Shown piece after piece: positions 1 to 13,340 of a stretch of 64,000 nucleotides of DNA. Made by a program: the position numbers and the translations under genes. The notes under the pieces are model-generated. The model worked only from the letters and a program-made list of their open reading frames with translations. It ran no database searches and was not told the DNA's origin. This stretch comes from Lomentospora prolificans. Taxonomy: Eukaryota; Ascomycota; Sordariomycetes; Microascales; Microascaceae. Position 1 is the first letter of the stretch; each line of letters begins with the position of its first letter. The stretch is from contig JARFXM010000007.1 in NCBI GenBank assembly GCA_029532625.1, positions 744,001 to 808,000 on the forward strand. The letters are read 5' to 3'.

Positions 1-288
1 GCTAACACTTCCAGACCGAGACGAGACCTTGAGCCTCTCCAAGAGAAGCGCCGCATCCCCCACGAGGTCGGCTGGAAGATAATTTGCAACGCGGGAGACC
101 AACGGATCCCGATGGCCGGCAAGCTAGTAAACGCCGAGGACCTCCGCTACACCACGGCCGCGACCTCGGAGAGTGTTGTGCAGGAGCTTCCGGGAGACCA
201 AGGCCCTTCTTCAAGAGTCTCGAGCTGCTTGCGCTGCTGGGCCCACCTTACTAGAAGCTTACACCGGCGAAGCCCCTTTCTTAGCTAG
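1..288 (+). CDS. Possible 3' end of an unrecognised gene (partial)
   Basis: Frame 1 is open from the first base to a TAG at 286-288, about 95 codons. The translation is hydrophilic and charged in its first two thirds (for example KRRIPHEVGWK and AGKLVNAEDLRY) and then loses protein-like character. No start lies inside the window and I recognise no family. The minus strand here is also partly open, so this could be chance in GC-rich DNA. Kept only as a candidate C-terminal exon of a gene that begins left of the window. Confidence 0.2.
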   Translation, partial: ANTSRPRRDLEPLQEKRRIPHEVGWKIICNAGDQRIPMAGKLVNAEDLRYTTAATSESVVQELPGDQGPSSRVSSCLRCWAHLTRSLHRRSPFLS

Positions 289-942
289 TTAGATGAGGGG
301 AATCTATGTGGGAAACTCATCCCATGCGTATGACTATTGGCCGTGCTTAGGGCAAATAATCTTTAATAACCGTTTGTCGGAAGGATCCAGGCGACAATGA
401 TCGTTAGCCTCAACACAATTACCGTCCTTTGTCAAAACCCTTCCTCGTAGGCGCATTACAAAACGGGAAGCCTCTCCGGAGCCCATTGACAAACCCCTTC
501 CCCCACAAAGCCGGACCTCGGCGGGCATGCCGCTGGCGATTTACGACTCCCCGTCGATGCTTTAGTCCACGGCCTAATCTGATGGGGTTCCGCCGGTTCC
601 GGGTAAAGAGTCTCTCGACTATTATTGCTTTTACTAATAGGATTTTAGCCCCATGTCTAGCCAGCAATCATGACCACGCTCCAAGGTGGGCTACCGAAGT
701 ACTACGAGGATCCAAGCTGGCTACGTGGGAGGCTTGCGCCAATCCTTCTAGAGCCTGCCCTTCGGTAAGGGTCCAATTTGCCTAAAATATTCTAGCGCTC
801 TCCGTCAGTGTTCAGGCCTGACTTCTACTTCCTTTCCACCACAAACTCTGTCGCCGCTGGCTCTGCAATCCAGGAGCCTGGACCCTTCCTACAATGGCGC
901 AGCATTCATTGAGGGGCTTTCCCATGTTAGTTTGGGAGTTTG

Positions 943-986
943 GCGGCACGATAGCGGCACGATAGCGCCACATTAGCGCCACGATA
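943..986 (+). repeat. Four tandem copies of an 11-bp unit
   Basis: Four head-to-tail units are visible. Units 1 and 2 are identical (GCGGCACGATA). Unit 3 reads GCGCCACATTA and unit 4 reads GCGCCACGATA. The array is bracketed by two copies of GAGTTTGG, one just before and one just after. It looks like a small minisatellite, not a coding repeat, because the surrounding frames are not protein-like. Confidence 0.85.
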
Positions 987-3900
987 GTGAGAGTTTGGAA
1001 GGAAGGGGGGGCGTTTTCTCGTCGCAGAATCCCGCGAGGGATCAAACCTCCTTACGCAGAAAAAGGACTACGAAGTACTAACGTAGGGAGAGCATTTAGG
1101 GCCGGACACATGTCGCCAGCCTGGCGAGCAAGGGCTCAAAAAAGTCCAAAAAACTGCACTTGTAGAGGCAAAGACGAACAAAGCCCCGAGCTAATGACAA
1201 AGAAGTTCGTCCGAATCTCGCCGAGAAGGGCCCAAGGCCACCGGGCGTTGCCTCGTTGGGCGAAAGCGCCCTTCTAGACTTGGGAGAGCCGAACCGAAGC
1301 CTCTTCGCAGCACAGTAGCGTGGACGCCAGCTCTGAGGCCTTTGGCCGGGCCCACGTTGCCCTTAGGCAGAAACGTTGGATAGGGCCTGGCCGCCATCAA
1401 CTCTTGGGAGAGGGAAAAGAGGGGGCGCCGAGGGCACAAGGAGACTGGACAGGGACTGGTATCCATGGGTGGCTGGCAGTTGGCCTCGGGTGCATCGAAT
1501 GAACGGCGCCCAAGTTTTCCGATCGCGGGATTGACAACAGCATGACAACAGCAAGACGACAGCAAACGAAAAAGGTCGGACAAAGAGGAAGCGAAGAACC
1601 GACAGGGACAGGGCCAGTAAGGAGGCTTGCACCTTGCTTCCGACCTCATGAGATAAATTCCTGTCAGTCATGAGCTTTTTTTTTTTCCCTCTTCGAGACA
1701 GAGGTGGAAACGTGGTTGCGCTTTTGTGCCTTGCATTCCTTTGAGGCCTACGGCGAATGGTGACGGCTTGTGGCCCTCCATAATCGAGGGCTAATGCAAG
1801 GGACCACCAGAGGAGGACAGCAAGAATAGAGGGATTAACCCGGGTCTGCCTGCAGAATACGGAGGGCTGCTTTTCTCGAGATGGACGCGTTGCCTTTTGC
1901 CACTTTGTCAATATTGCTGTTACTTCGTAGATAATACCCGCTGGCTGGCCATCCCATCCGAGTTGAGCCGTCGTAGGGTAGCATCGAGAGCGAAAAAGAG
2001 TGAAAGAGCGCATGGGTCTCTTTTTCCTCTACCGAGTTCGTGTTCCTTTTGGCTCCTCTGAGACACACTAGAACACGGCAGAGGGTTGCTTTGCAGCGTT
2101 CCATTTAGTTCCTCTTCTGTCTGGACCATGAGTTCTTGCTTCCCTTTTATCCTATTGGGCTCCGACGGTTCATGGTCTGTCAAGCCGAGAAGGGGAATGG
2201 AGGAGGGAGCGCCAAAGAAGCGAGATTTTTCTTGTTCCGGTGGGTTGATCTTTTTCCTTGTCTGGCAGCGTCAGGCAAGGAAAGCAACACAGGAAACGTG
2301 GTGTTGTACCAGAGCGTCGTCGGGCCAGACTGTTGGGTTTCTCAGGGCTGAGTCCGGAGCGGAGGTTTAGCGGGGAACGTGACATGACAGCCAGCGCGAG
2401 AAACACCAACGACGATGCAGGTCCCGGTTCTTGTCTTGGGAGTTTTTGTTGAGCGTACGCCGTTGTCTGCTTTCAGAGCCCGTCTATTCCGCCATTTCTT
2501 ATTTTTCTTTTTTGTTTCTTCTTCTTGGAGTCGATCAAATTGTGTTAGGGCTATATGGGCCTGTGTTAATCTTCACCGCCAGGCTCCAAATCCCAGATTG
2601 CTGGGTATTCCGAATCCCGCCTGTTCGCGGGCGAGGATAAAAAGGGCCAAAAAACCCGGAAACTGCCTCCAGTGGGCCGTGTGCGGGTATCTGGCCCGCA
2701 TGGGAGGGATCGATCGATAATAGTAACAGTGCAAGTATATGTGATAGTAGTAGTAAGAGTCACTTGGCAATACCGAAGCCTCCATGACCAAGACACCGCT
2801 GGGGCTTATCCTCGGAGGGACGGACTTGTCGGAAGGAAGAAACGGCCTTGCGCCGGGAAATTACAGATTCGATCCGCCTTTTCCCGCTGCGAATCGAGAT
2901 GGAAACCTGCATTCTCTACTATAGACGTTATCTGTCCTCCGCCACCCCGCACTAGGAGAAAGTACTTCAATCTAGTTTCAAGGGCGGTAAGGCACACGAT
3001 GTTAGAAGCAGCCCGGAGTAGATACGAGTATCACGCAGTGCCGACAATATATTTTCTTTCTAAACGCCGCCAACCTTTTGCGCCGTACGGCTCAACCGAC
3101 TAGACTCCCACATGCACACGCCCACGCACACGCACAACCACGCGCACAAGCTTGGCTTCCAGTTTGTGTTCTTTTGCTTGTGTATCCTCATCGGAAGAAG
3201 GCTCCGGTAGGAATCCTGGGGTAATTACACTGAAAACTTCCTCGGGAACAAGGGACGCAGGCAGCACAGCCACTTGAAGGGTTCCACAGCACCATGCTGA
3301 GCTGATGTGAAAGACCCTCGCCCCATCGTATTGTATCTTCTGTTCTGCAGATTCCCGCGATGGGGGGTGGAGGGCCGAGGTAATTAGATTGCCCGCCTCC
3401 GCCAGAATGGTGTCGACGCAATGTGTTACGGGAGCCAAAGGACATTGTCTTCTTTGATGCTTCCTCGGAGGCAATGGCGAGACAGGGTTCAAGGATACAT
3501 GGGACGTTGCATATTGCTGTCCGACGTGGACGAGGAGAATCAGCTCATACGGAATTTCACGGTGCTGCCGGATGAGTTCATCTGCCTAGGCGCATTACGG
3601 GGTGAAAGCCGTGAAATAGCAAAGGAGGCGATAGTATCACGAATCCATCAACCTTATGGCTCCCTTTCTCATCGCCTCGCTTGGTAATACGGGATGGAGT
3701 TCTGTCAGACCGGCATGGCGGGTGATTCCGCCGAACGGCAAAGGAATTACGCAGTTTGATGAACCAACGCCGAGTAACATTATCGAGATGGCATCCTAGG
3801 AAGCCGACGGACACTTTACAAAATGCCCAACAGCAGCACTGATTAAGCGAGCTGAAGGATGGTGACACGTTTTCCACCCTTCTTTTTCCATGCAGACAAA

Positions 3901-5113
3901 AGAGTTGCTCTTGTAAGCAAATGGGGGGAGTTCCGCACGCGGAAGCCACACTTTTCAAGTGACAAACGGCAGGCATCATCCGAGCAAGGCCTCTGAATGG
4001 CTTGTTGGTGATACATGCTTGATTCCTCCTTTTTCCTTTTTTACTTCCTTGAGTGTGGTGGCTTTTCGTCCTTTAAGTGCCCATTCGTTCTGTGCGTTGC
4101 CACTGAGGTCATTGGCGGTCCTCTAGTCTACAATGTTCCCATTTTGGGAAATCTCATAGAGTACTGACCAAAAGAAGAAAAAAATAAAAATAAAAATGGA
4201 GTATACAAAATGCCACTTGGGCGGAGGACTTTGAAATGCCGTGATAGATAGAGGTGGGGCGCAACTCTGAGAGATTCGCCCGGGCAGCACCGGACGGCCG
4301 GCGCCTATGGAATGCGAAGGTTATCGCAATGGACGTTTCGACCGTATATGAACCACATTCCGCGCCGTTTTCTCAATACCAGATTAGCGACGCTCCGAAA
4401 GTAACCATTGTGGAGATTTTACTCTTCCCTGGCATTTCCTTCCCCGCAACTGCCGACCCTTTCGGATAGAGTGAGCTGTGTCTTTCTCCCTAAATAAAGA
4501 AAATAAAAGGGACTAATGGTAATGTCAGAGAGTCAGGCTCGCCCGGATACGGTCACGGGAGATCCGCAGAGATGGTCCGGATGCTACCCTAGTTTCCCTC
4601 GCAGGCTCTCCGGTATAACATTGTCGTGGCATCAACGGATCAAGCATTTTGCGGGTACTGTGCAAAATCGAAGGACGAGGAAGAGGACTGATACGATCAA
4701 GAGGCAGCGCAGCTTTCCTTTACCCATGGTTGTCGCCATTTCAGGGACATGCAGCTATTCGCATCAGCCTGAAATGATAGCTCAAACCAGCGGATCCCTA
4801 TATAACGTAACGCTGGCTATGCCGGAGGGATTGATGAATACCATCGGGCTATGACATTGCGTTTTTGTCCTACTCACTTCGATGTTGGGCCAGGCTACAC
4901 CTATCTGGAGTCACTTACACAAGCACTGGTATGGGAAAAGGCGATTTAATCTAGGGCCCCCAGTGCTCCTTCAACGAGCCAGTCACACAACAGAAATCCG
5001 GGGTCTGGAGTCCACTGGAACTATGACTTGCACCAAACGCACCTTCTGGTGCATAATCAGAGCGGGGAAGAAGTATCACTAGGGAACTATTGAAAGGTGT
5101 TTTTTTCTTTCTT

Positions 5114-5115
<2 letters not shown>

Positions 5116-5146
<31 letters not shown>
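5116..5146 (+). repeat. Poly-T tract (31 T), with CTTT repeats before it
   Basis: A run of 31 T residues directly follows a short TTTC/CTTT microsatellite. It could be the A-tail of an old minus-strand retroposed copy or a slippage tract. I see no coding relic directly beside it to decide. Read on the minus strand it encodes a run of lysines, which is why a 170-codon minus-strand open frame passes through it. Confidence 0.8.
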
Positions 5147-8100
5147 CGTTGAGGGTGAGAACCCGTAATGTAACCAGCATACCGGCTTCTACCGGTTATC
5201 CGGCGAGGTATCGCAACGGGCCCGGAGGTTGCGCGCATGAGGGATGCTCTCTTCTCCAATAGACCTGACCTGTGAGGGGGGAGTTGAGAATCACAACAGA
5301 GATGCGGGGCTCTTGAGACAGAGGGGTCAGCCGTTTCCCCTACCTCTCCCGCCTTTAGGGTCCGACGCATAGTTGCATATTTTGACTCAGATGAGTGAAA
5401 GCCATGCCAAAGTTTCAATGAAAACAGAAACACAAAACAAGGCCGGTTGGAGTGGCCTGTCACCAGGTTACGTGCCCAAGGGGGACGAGTCGAACGTGAA
5501 CCGAGCGATGGTGGCCAACCATAGTTGCAAAACGAACCTGAACGTGAGCAAGTGCGTCACATAAATTTCGGGGTCCTTGTGGACGGTTCGTGGAGGCGAG
5601 TTGGAGAAGGAGGGCAGACACTATACGACGTAAATTGCGTTCCCAATCTCATGCCGTCGTTTCACCTGAAGCTCTCTCGGCTTGGCTGGCCCTGCAACAA
5701 AAAGCGGCCTACCATCGAATTTAATTCTCGGGATCATAGGTGATGACAGGTCATGGTATTCAGGGCTTCGGGGTCATCTGGAGAGCCGCATTACACTAGC
5801 TTCTCCAAAAGCTTGGCACAAGAGCGAAACTGGGAACAGGCCCATGGCCAAATTCGTCACGGAGAGACAAAAGGGCCCGGACAATTAAAGACAGAGATGC
5901 AGATAACCTTCTCCATCAGTGATCTCGTCAGGCCCTGATAATCGACCCTTGGGTGTCTGAGTACATGGGTCAGACTAAATCTAACTTTCCACTAACGGTT
6001 TTATCCTTGTTGACCTGAGCCACTGGGAAGGGGATCCAGGGGGCGAACCTTGGATGGCCTTGTCCGCTGAAAAGCTCGCCAACCCCGAAATACTAAATCC
6101 TAAGACATCGGGAGGGTAGATACGAGGATAGCGTCAATTGGCGCTCAGCGAAATCCGGCCGAGGAAGATGTTGAACAGCCTCAAACATGTCCCGAGGCTT
6201 CAACACGACACCATACTTCGTAATTTTGTGCAGCATTTACCGCCACGGTCTCAGAGACAATCGTGTGGCGCTTGCAATATCTAGCCGCCGTACCATCGAT
6301 CGAAACAACCCCGTGGCCTGTAAGCGAGCATAACCACCCTCGTAGGGTCTGTGGTAGGAGAGGCGCTCCAGTTTTCAAATTAGCAGGCTCTTGTGTGGTG
6401 GTAGCCGGTTCGAAAACGATGCATGAAAATGCCCTTCCTGTCTGCGGCTTGACTGGTGGTTGGGTAATACGTGGTGGACCGCCAGGCGGGTTATTTTTTC
6501 CGACAAAATCGCCTGGCGGTGTAAGAGAAGGTTGGGGTTACAGGTTGGCCCCTCATGCTGCGTGGAATTAATTGCTCAAACGTGAAAGAATGTCAATCGA
6601 CTCCGGCATTGAAACAGGGTCCAATTTTACTTTTTCATAGGTTTATTTTTCTCCTCCTGTTCAAATGCTTCTCACGAGGCAGGTGCATATTGGACGTCGT
6701 GGTTGCGTCCGACTGGCGGTTTCCCTCGGATGCGTCGAGGCCTTGGACTACTTCGTACATAGTTCAACACGAGCGAGGTGGGGTACTCTTCTGGGCGAGG
6801 GGCGGGCGCATGGTCAAGTAAGGGCTTGAAGTACGCTGTACGAGTGCAGTCCCCCACACTCAACTCCGAATGCTAGGCGGAGTCACTGGATGGATGGTAT
6901 TATGGCTGGCGACGACCCGGGATGAGCGATTGGAAGGCAGTGGGCATACCTTGGTACTTCGCTTCGCTGTTGCTCCATAGGTATATTGCTCCATACACAG
7001 TATCAAAACAAGGAACTAAAGCTATGTCTTCAGTTTAGATACTTCATTAAACTCTTACCTTGGGCTGTTGGAACGCCTCTTTGTTTAGTTCTAGGTACTA
7101 GCACACTCTATACAGTATTCACACAGTACTTAGATACGGAGTACTGACAGACTCGGTCCACCAGACCCAGTTAGTCGAACCCGCTTAGGTACTTCGTATA
7201 ATACCAAGGCCCTAAAAGTTGACAACAGAAACCCCTTGCTGTCACTGTCGCTGTGACGGGGGAAAAACTTTTTTGCTTACCGGGGGCTGGCCCGCCGGTG
7301 CAGACGCTGACAAAGCGCATTTTCGTCTTGCACCCGCAAGGCGTGGATACCCCTAGTTCCTCTCGCGAGGGTGGTTGACTCCGCTCCTCTGCTTTTGCTA
7401 ATGGAACCGAAAAGAAGCTGCTTCTGCGCAGCCGCCGTTTGGAGGAGAAGAGGGTCGGGCACATTGGGGATGACTGCATTCTGGAGTCATTTGTGCTTTG
7501 TGGTTCGTCGAGTAGTGCGAAAAAAAAATCTTTAAAAAAAGAACTCGGGTCTTTCCCGCCTCCAGGAATACTAGAGCAAGACTAAGGTACAGTACGCGAG
7601 GGATATTAAAAATTCATCAATCGATATTGAGCCTGGCTAGAGAAAGACACAGCGTGAAAACCCGGTGCTCATGAGCGTTGATGAACCTGGTACACTAAAT
7701 GATTAAATGATGGACCACATTTGAAGCGCTGTTGGCCGAGAATGGCGGTTACGACGGGCGATCAACCTAGACGCTCTGCTGATTCTAGGAGATGAACCTA
7801 TCTATTTCTAGAAATACAATAAAGAGGAATGCGCTTAGGATGCTTCTAAATCTGATGACGCTTCGCGAGAGGGGAGACGATGGCATCACATGTGATGCGG
7901 TGGCCCACCATTAAGCCTCGATCGTGGCGCGATCCCGGATGGGACCCTGGTTCTCTCAGCCCATCTGCCACATGAAGTCTCAAAAAAAAAAGGCTCTCTT
8001 GAAACAGAAGGGCCAAGGAAAAGAAGAGGGGCGGTGGGCGAAATGCCGGCAGAGCAGGATGTTGGAGAAAAGCAAAGAGGATGCCACTTGGAGAAGAATC

Positions 8101-8400
8101 AAGTGTGCTGGGCGAGACAAGGGACGGGCTTCCGGATGGGTTGGGACAAATAGGTGTGGGTATTATTATTGTTGATACCGTCGATAGTCGCAGTCAAGGC
8201 CTCACCCCGTCTTGCCCGTCTCCGTGCCAGTCGCTCTGGTCAATCGTTTGGGGCATTTGGTGGCTCTGGCCCTAGATAAACGACAAACAGGCTGGCTGTG
8301 CCATGACCGCCCAATCGTAAAGTATTACCTCAGAATCAGAGGGAAACATCGATTGGGAACCAAGGGAACTGACCCGCCCGGCTAGCTCCTCCTGCTCTTG

Positions 8401-9851
8401 CCATTGCGACGGTGCCCGCGGCACGCTAGTACGTACTGGTGATGCTTACTCCGTAGTATACTTGACCCCCTGCAACAAAGGAGGGGAGCGAAGTCCAGTC
8501 GCGTCGGCAAGTACGAGCTGGTTGGTCTCCACCTTGCTGGCTATCCGCCTCCACCACACCTAGTCTTCCACATCTTATTCGCATCCGCCTTCCCGTGCCC
8601 AGGGCACCCACACTGTTCGCCTCACCCTCCCGCCCACCCTTCTCGCTCGCTCTCTCTTCGTACCCGCATTGCTCTCTTGCTTCTATGTTGTCTCCTTGCG
8701 CCCATTGCGACTGCGAGTAGGCTAGGATCGAGTACATCTACTGGTGGTGCGCCGTCACTTGAAGACCAGGTCTGGTGTGGACCATGCTACTTCTCTTACA
8801 ACCAGCCCCAGCCATTCATCCAGGACGTCGTCCAACCTCACAAAAACGCACCCGGCCTCACCCACTTTACCACCCACCCTTCGCCGGATACATCAAACAA
8901 AATCGACCTCACCGCCGCCATTGAGCAGGTCATCGTCGGCTCTCTTTCTGCCCCACGCATACGCTGGCATCCGTGGCTTGACGGGCTCACGGGCACAGGG
9001 GTCAATCTCATCATCTGCCAGCTCATCTGTATAATCCGGCGAGGCGCCTCTATATGTGATTGGCGTCCCCGAGCTTCTTCAGTCCGACAGGCGACTTTCA
9101 CCCACGCAACATCTGTACTCCGGCCCAACTACCACCTTGACGCTGGTCAACCTCTACCGTACACGTGGACTGTCAAGCAGCGAAGAAAAAATAGTTCAGG
9201 TGCAGTCATTGGCAATCCCGCTCTGCGTCTACGAACGATTTGGCAATTCTAGCAGAAAGAAACGGACGCCCACCCGCTTTTTTTGCCCGTCGCCCGCCAC
9301 TCCTGCAACATCGTTATTAGTCTTCTTCGCTTCTTGTTATTCTTCACGGGGTACTTTTTTTTTCCCGAGCGCCCACGATCAGCTGTCACAAACGACACGA
9401 CAGACCGATTCGCAGTTTCGCACCATCTCGGAGAATGGAAAACAGCGAGCGTCGCCTTGCCGGTTTTGTGTAATTGGATGCCGTCACCAATCCTTGTGTG
9501 CCAACGTTTTCTGCGCCGACCGGTTTTGGCCCTTCGTCATCGGAAGCAAAAAAACCAGGCTTTTGACCCAGTTTTCCCCTGCTTCCCTCCCTTTCCAACT
9601 GGCACCTCCACCAGGCTTTTTCTCTCCACTGTGCCCCACCTCTCCCAAGCTCGGATTTTTTTCGACCTTCTTCGCCTCTTCTTGGATTCCCCAGCGCTGT
9701 GACCTGCACCCCCAAGAGTCATAGCTCACGAGCAACAGCGCGACTTTTCAAACACAGGCTGGCGGTGGCCTTACACCCGCGATCATCTCTCCGCACACCA
9801 ATCCTTTCCCCCCTCTCCCACTCCTCCCTTTACACCACCGCAACCGACGCA
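8401..9851 (+). promoter_or_regulatory. Pyrimidine-rich upstream region or long leader of the 9.85-kb gene
   Basis: Upstream of the ATG at 9852 the plus strand becomes strongly C- and T-rich, above all at 9780-9850, which is typical of fungal core promoters and leaders. Two overlapping plus-strand open frames (8677-9252, 191 codons; 9056-9724, 222 codons) have low-complexity Ser/Thr/Pro/Phe content, and I read them as a result of this composition. If transcription starts upstream of about 9.7 kb, the leader would contain upstream ATGs. Confidence 0.4.
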
Positions 9852-11626
9852 ATGGCTCCTGATCTCAAGCCTTTATTACTGCCCCAGCTCGTCGAGGAGC
9901 GGAGGAGGCTCGAAACCCAAGCTCAGCATGCCCTAATGACCCAGCATGCTCCCTCCGAATTCGACCTCTCAATTATCTATTATACGACGAATTCGTCTTC
10001 TTCCGATGTTGGCTCTCCTGTAACCCCGACCTTTTCGGCTCGTGGACACCTCCGGTATTCGAGCTCCGTTTCCTCGCTCGATCTCCCCTTCACATTTGCG
10101 GAACCTCCCTCCTCACCCTCGCAACAGGCGCATCCCGCCAAGTTATGCGTGCGCCAACTGCCCGATGTCGAGGAAGAGCCGATGGAACGGGGCGAATTCG
10201 ACCTGCCTGAGGACCTTTATGACTGTCTTTGTAAGACTTCCCCTACCGAGCTCTGGATTTACTCTACTGCGGAACTCCTTCAAAAGTGCCCCTGCCCTAT
10301 TGCCTTTGGAATTTATTAACGGTTCTCCTTGCAACAGGTGACGAACCTTTTTGTGTTCACCGGTCCAACCCGAATGTGGTTGACGGGCCAATAACGACTG
10401 ACTACGATGATCTCGGTTTCATGAGCGACACCGATTTATCCGGCGCTCGGCAGAGGAAAAGTCTCCGAATGGGTAGTGCGGAGGCTACATTGGCCGGTAT
10501 CACCTCGAGAATTGGTTCCCGGTTCCCCGGGCTTTCTCGCTGGAGTGGTCCGAAGAGCCGCTCGACCAATGTTTCCATTTATGAGATTAACGCTGGCAGT
10601 GCCACTCGAATTGCCGCTGCAACATCTAGCCGCTCTTCTTCCATTTCTTCGCCCTACCCCCGCAGTCCTGACTACATTCCCGAGGCTACTCTCTCGACTT
10701 CGCCTTCTCAATCTTGCTGGGGTTCCGTAGAGAGTGTTGTGCTCCCTGCGCCTGGCGCAAGCACCGGAACGACGGGGCGAAATCTGGAGCGGGAGCGTGC
10801 TTTAGCCACCACGCCTCTTCTTCCTCCCCTCGTCACTGACGTCGCGCCCCCAGTGGCATCGCGACGACCTCGTTCACCTACTCGTGCCTATTCCGCGAGC
10901 GCTGTTGAGAGTCAGAGCCAGGTCCCTGCAGCTCTGCGCACCTCCAATACGACTCCGACCTTGAGCGCGAAGCCGTCCCTGTCTTCGTTCCGGGCATCTC
11001 CGACCAGCCCCGAGCTCCCAATTCCGTTTCCTAATATTCTTAACGATGATGAGTGGTCGGATCGCCTCGGACACGCCAACTTTACCATCCTTCCTGTCCC
11101 GTATCGGCCCGAGATTGCCAACCTAGACAGCCTAAAAAAGCTGAGGGAAGATTGGGACCAGGCTCGTACCAACTATACGAAGCACCTTTTCAGGACTGGC
11201 GAGAATTATGGCGAGACGAGCAAAATCTACGCACTCACCGAAGAGAAGTGGGCCAAGGTCGAACAGTCTTGGAAGCGCGTGCATGACGAGGCCGTCGAGC
11301 AAATTCTCGCAACTAGCACCACCCCGCAACCAGCCGCCAAGCCTAGGAGTAGGAGCCGTGGACGTGGAAGGGGCCGCGCGGGAAGCACCCCACCCAAGAC
11401 CGTTATTAACGATATCTATGCTGGAATGGAGTGGAAGCGACTCGAAGATACCAAACCTGGCGCGATCCCCCGCATGCTGAGCGAAGATAAATTCCCCTCC
11501 AGGGGTGACGAAGACATTGTTGGTCCCATGGCCCGTGATGCGCCCATGTGCCGCGCCGAAAGCGTCGACGGAAGAGGCGCTAGGCTCTGGAAGAACCTTG
11601 TTGACAAGGTTGGACTGAGGCGATGA
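9852..11626 (+). CDS. Conserved unknown, Ser/Pro-rich, about 555 aa
   Basis: Two exons are joined by an intron at 10231-10337 (GTAAGA...CAACAG), which restores one open frame of about 555 residues. The start at 9852 follows a CT-rich leader and gives a charged N-terminus (VEERRRLETQ) resembling a short coiled coil. Residues about 40-110 and 150-290 are Ser/Thr/Pro-rich and probably disordered. A short acidic segment near 120 (DVEEEPMERGEFDLPEDLYD) leads into the exon junction. A conserved-looking region follows at about 330-420, rich in charged helix and including LGHANFTILPVPYRPE and KLREDWDQARTNY. An Arg/Gly basic patch (RSRSRGRGRGRAG) lies near 455-470, a possible nuclear-localisation or RNA-binding stretch. 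No catalytic motif, signal peptide or membrane segment is visible. I recall similar proteins annotated only as hypothetical in other Pezizomycotina; the function is unknown. Confidence 0.85.
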
Positions 11627-13340
11627 TGAGCGCAGCCCACGAACGAGTCTGCCGAAACCTGACGAGAAGCCAATGACGATGATATCACTGTTTACGACAA
11701 TACCCGGCCGATAGACTTTGCAATCGAATTTCTCGAATCTTATTCTTTTTCTTGTCTTTTTTATTAAGATACCCAATCTTGTTTTCTGGGAGCCCTGACA
11801 GCGACCGACGCCTCTTCAGGCCCTTTTCTTTTACTTTTTTACACGGCTATGTCTAGATATGCATGCTTCGATCATCCATTTTCTAGACTTTTCGAGCGAG
11901 AACAATATTCATAGATACCACGGCGACTCGACGCGGCGCGGCCTCACCACAGACTGGTGTTATGTCCATAATTTCTTGGGCAATTGGGAAAAAAGGTGCC
12001 TGGATTGAATATTAATAGACGGCGGCAGGGATTTGGAATCTTCTGCGCCAAGTTACTGGAGTTGAAGGTTTCGATAGGATGGTTGCGTTGTGGAAAGTTT
12101 GTGATGAATGCGATCGATGACCCTAAGCAAGGCTCCTGGGATTTTAAGGCGTGTGACGCCTGCGGACTGCGGAGAAGGGAATTTCGCGCCTCGCCACGTA
12201 TGAGGGATCATGGGGAACGATATATGCTAGTGACAGGGCGGAATTGTTGGTGCGCTTGTACGGTATGTTATGCTGGCTGAGTGCACGAAGGCCCGGCGAA
12301 TGGCCAGGGTTGGCTATTTTGACCCTGAGGACACAGGCAAGCGACGAACTATTAGGTCTAGTGTATAATTGTAAAATCCAAGACGTCGCAGACGCTGGCT
12401 AGCTTTTACCGCCCGCTCCCATACCCAATCTGATCGATAAAACCTAGAGTGGCTTCAATATCACGCAAGAGGATGAGAGCTAGCTACGACGGTAGCCAAC
12501 CTCGCTGGAAGCGAATCCTTTTCTCAGCCAATGCGTGCCCTGTCCCCTTGGGCCTGATGCTGGACACGGAACAGCCAAAATCCACACTTTCTAATTCATC
12601 AACGTCAAGGCCGGCCGGGCCGTGCACTTGACGTCCGTCCCCATGTCTTCACTGGGAACTTGCCAATCACCCTTTCAAAAATCTTGCACAACTCGGAAAC
12701 CAACAACCAGATGTCGCCTAAATCGTCTAGGCCTTCACAACGGCCCTGCACCTTCCGAATCGGGGCAGATTCCGCCGATATAAGCTATTGTAAAGTCTAT
12801 GTCAAGATCCAACAGAGGCCCCTCACTTCCCTGTTTCATAAATGGACCGTGGCGCGCCTTTTTTGCCACTTTGCTAGGTTTACTGTTGATCGTCGATCTT
12901 ACGTATAATGGCCGTACCAATCGAAGGCGACAGAGACGTTAGAATCATAGGCGTGAAGATGTATCCCTCTTTGGGTTCAATTTGACTACCATTAGTTCTT
13001 TTTTAGGTGGCTCTCCGAAAATGTAAACAAATTTCCAACAAAACTGATTAGCGATGGTGATGGCACTATCGTGCTAATTCATGGTGGAGGGACGATGAGG
13101 TATCCACGGCCTCTCTGAGGTCCAACATTGTGCAATACTGAGTCGAAAATGGGCGCACGTATCACAAGCCGAGTGGCGGCAGTAAGTCAAGGCCAACAAA
13201 TGACTGTATCCGCCCTGAGAACTTGCAAGATTTGTAGTATATGTGTTGCCTAACAACCAGGTAATGAGACCTTCAAGGACTTCATTATCAAATCGGACAT
13301 AGCAATTACTGACCCGAGCCAATTACTCTGTAGTCACGAC
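11627..13340. other. Intergenic, no gene seen
   Basis: This spacer separates the Ser/Pro-rich unknown from the methyltransferase pseudogene. Open frames stay under 100 codons and are not protein-like. The first 200 bases, which are T-rich, probably hold the 3' untranslated region of the upstream gene. An N-terminal part of the pseudogene may extend leftward into about 13.1-13.3 kb, but I could not recognise it. Confidence 0.6.

Larger units (their letters stand above)
289..8400. other. Long gene-poor stretch
   Basis: No open frame here has convincing protein character. Overlapping frames on both strands reach at most about 216 codons (1363-2013 minus), rich in Arg, Pro and Ser, as expected by chance in GC-rich DNA. 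The stretch holds a tandem repeat near 943, a poly-T run near 5116 and several copies of a short palindrome-like word around TACTTCGTA or TACTCCGTA (for example near 6748, 7137, 7190 and 8446). Two short frames, 3100-3492 minus and about 3500-3687 plus, have a more natural amino-acid mix but match no family I know. Confidence 0.6.

Noticed and set aside
1363..2013. 216-codon minus-strand open frame
   Set aside because: Arg/Ser/Pro-rich translation typical of GC-rich noncoding DNA, crossed by a run of lysines from a T tract, with no family resemblance.
3100..3687. Minus frame (130 codons) and plus frame (88 codons) with fairly natural composition
   Set aside because: No start context, no motif, and they partly overlap on opposite strands. 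Left as unproven relics.
4951..5463. 170-codon minus-strand frame with a poly-Lys stretch
   Set aside because: Poly-Lys comes from the T31 tract; the rest is not protein-like.
8677..9724. Two long overlapping plus-strand open frames (191 and 222 codons)
   Set aside because: The residue content reflects CT-rich leader DNA. There is no motif, and the frames overlap each other and minus-strand frames of similar length.
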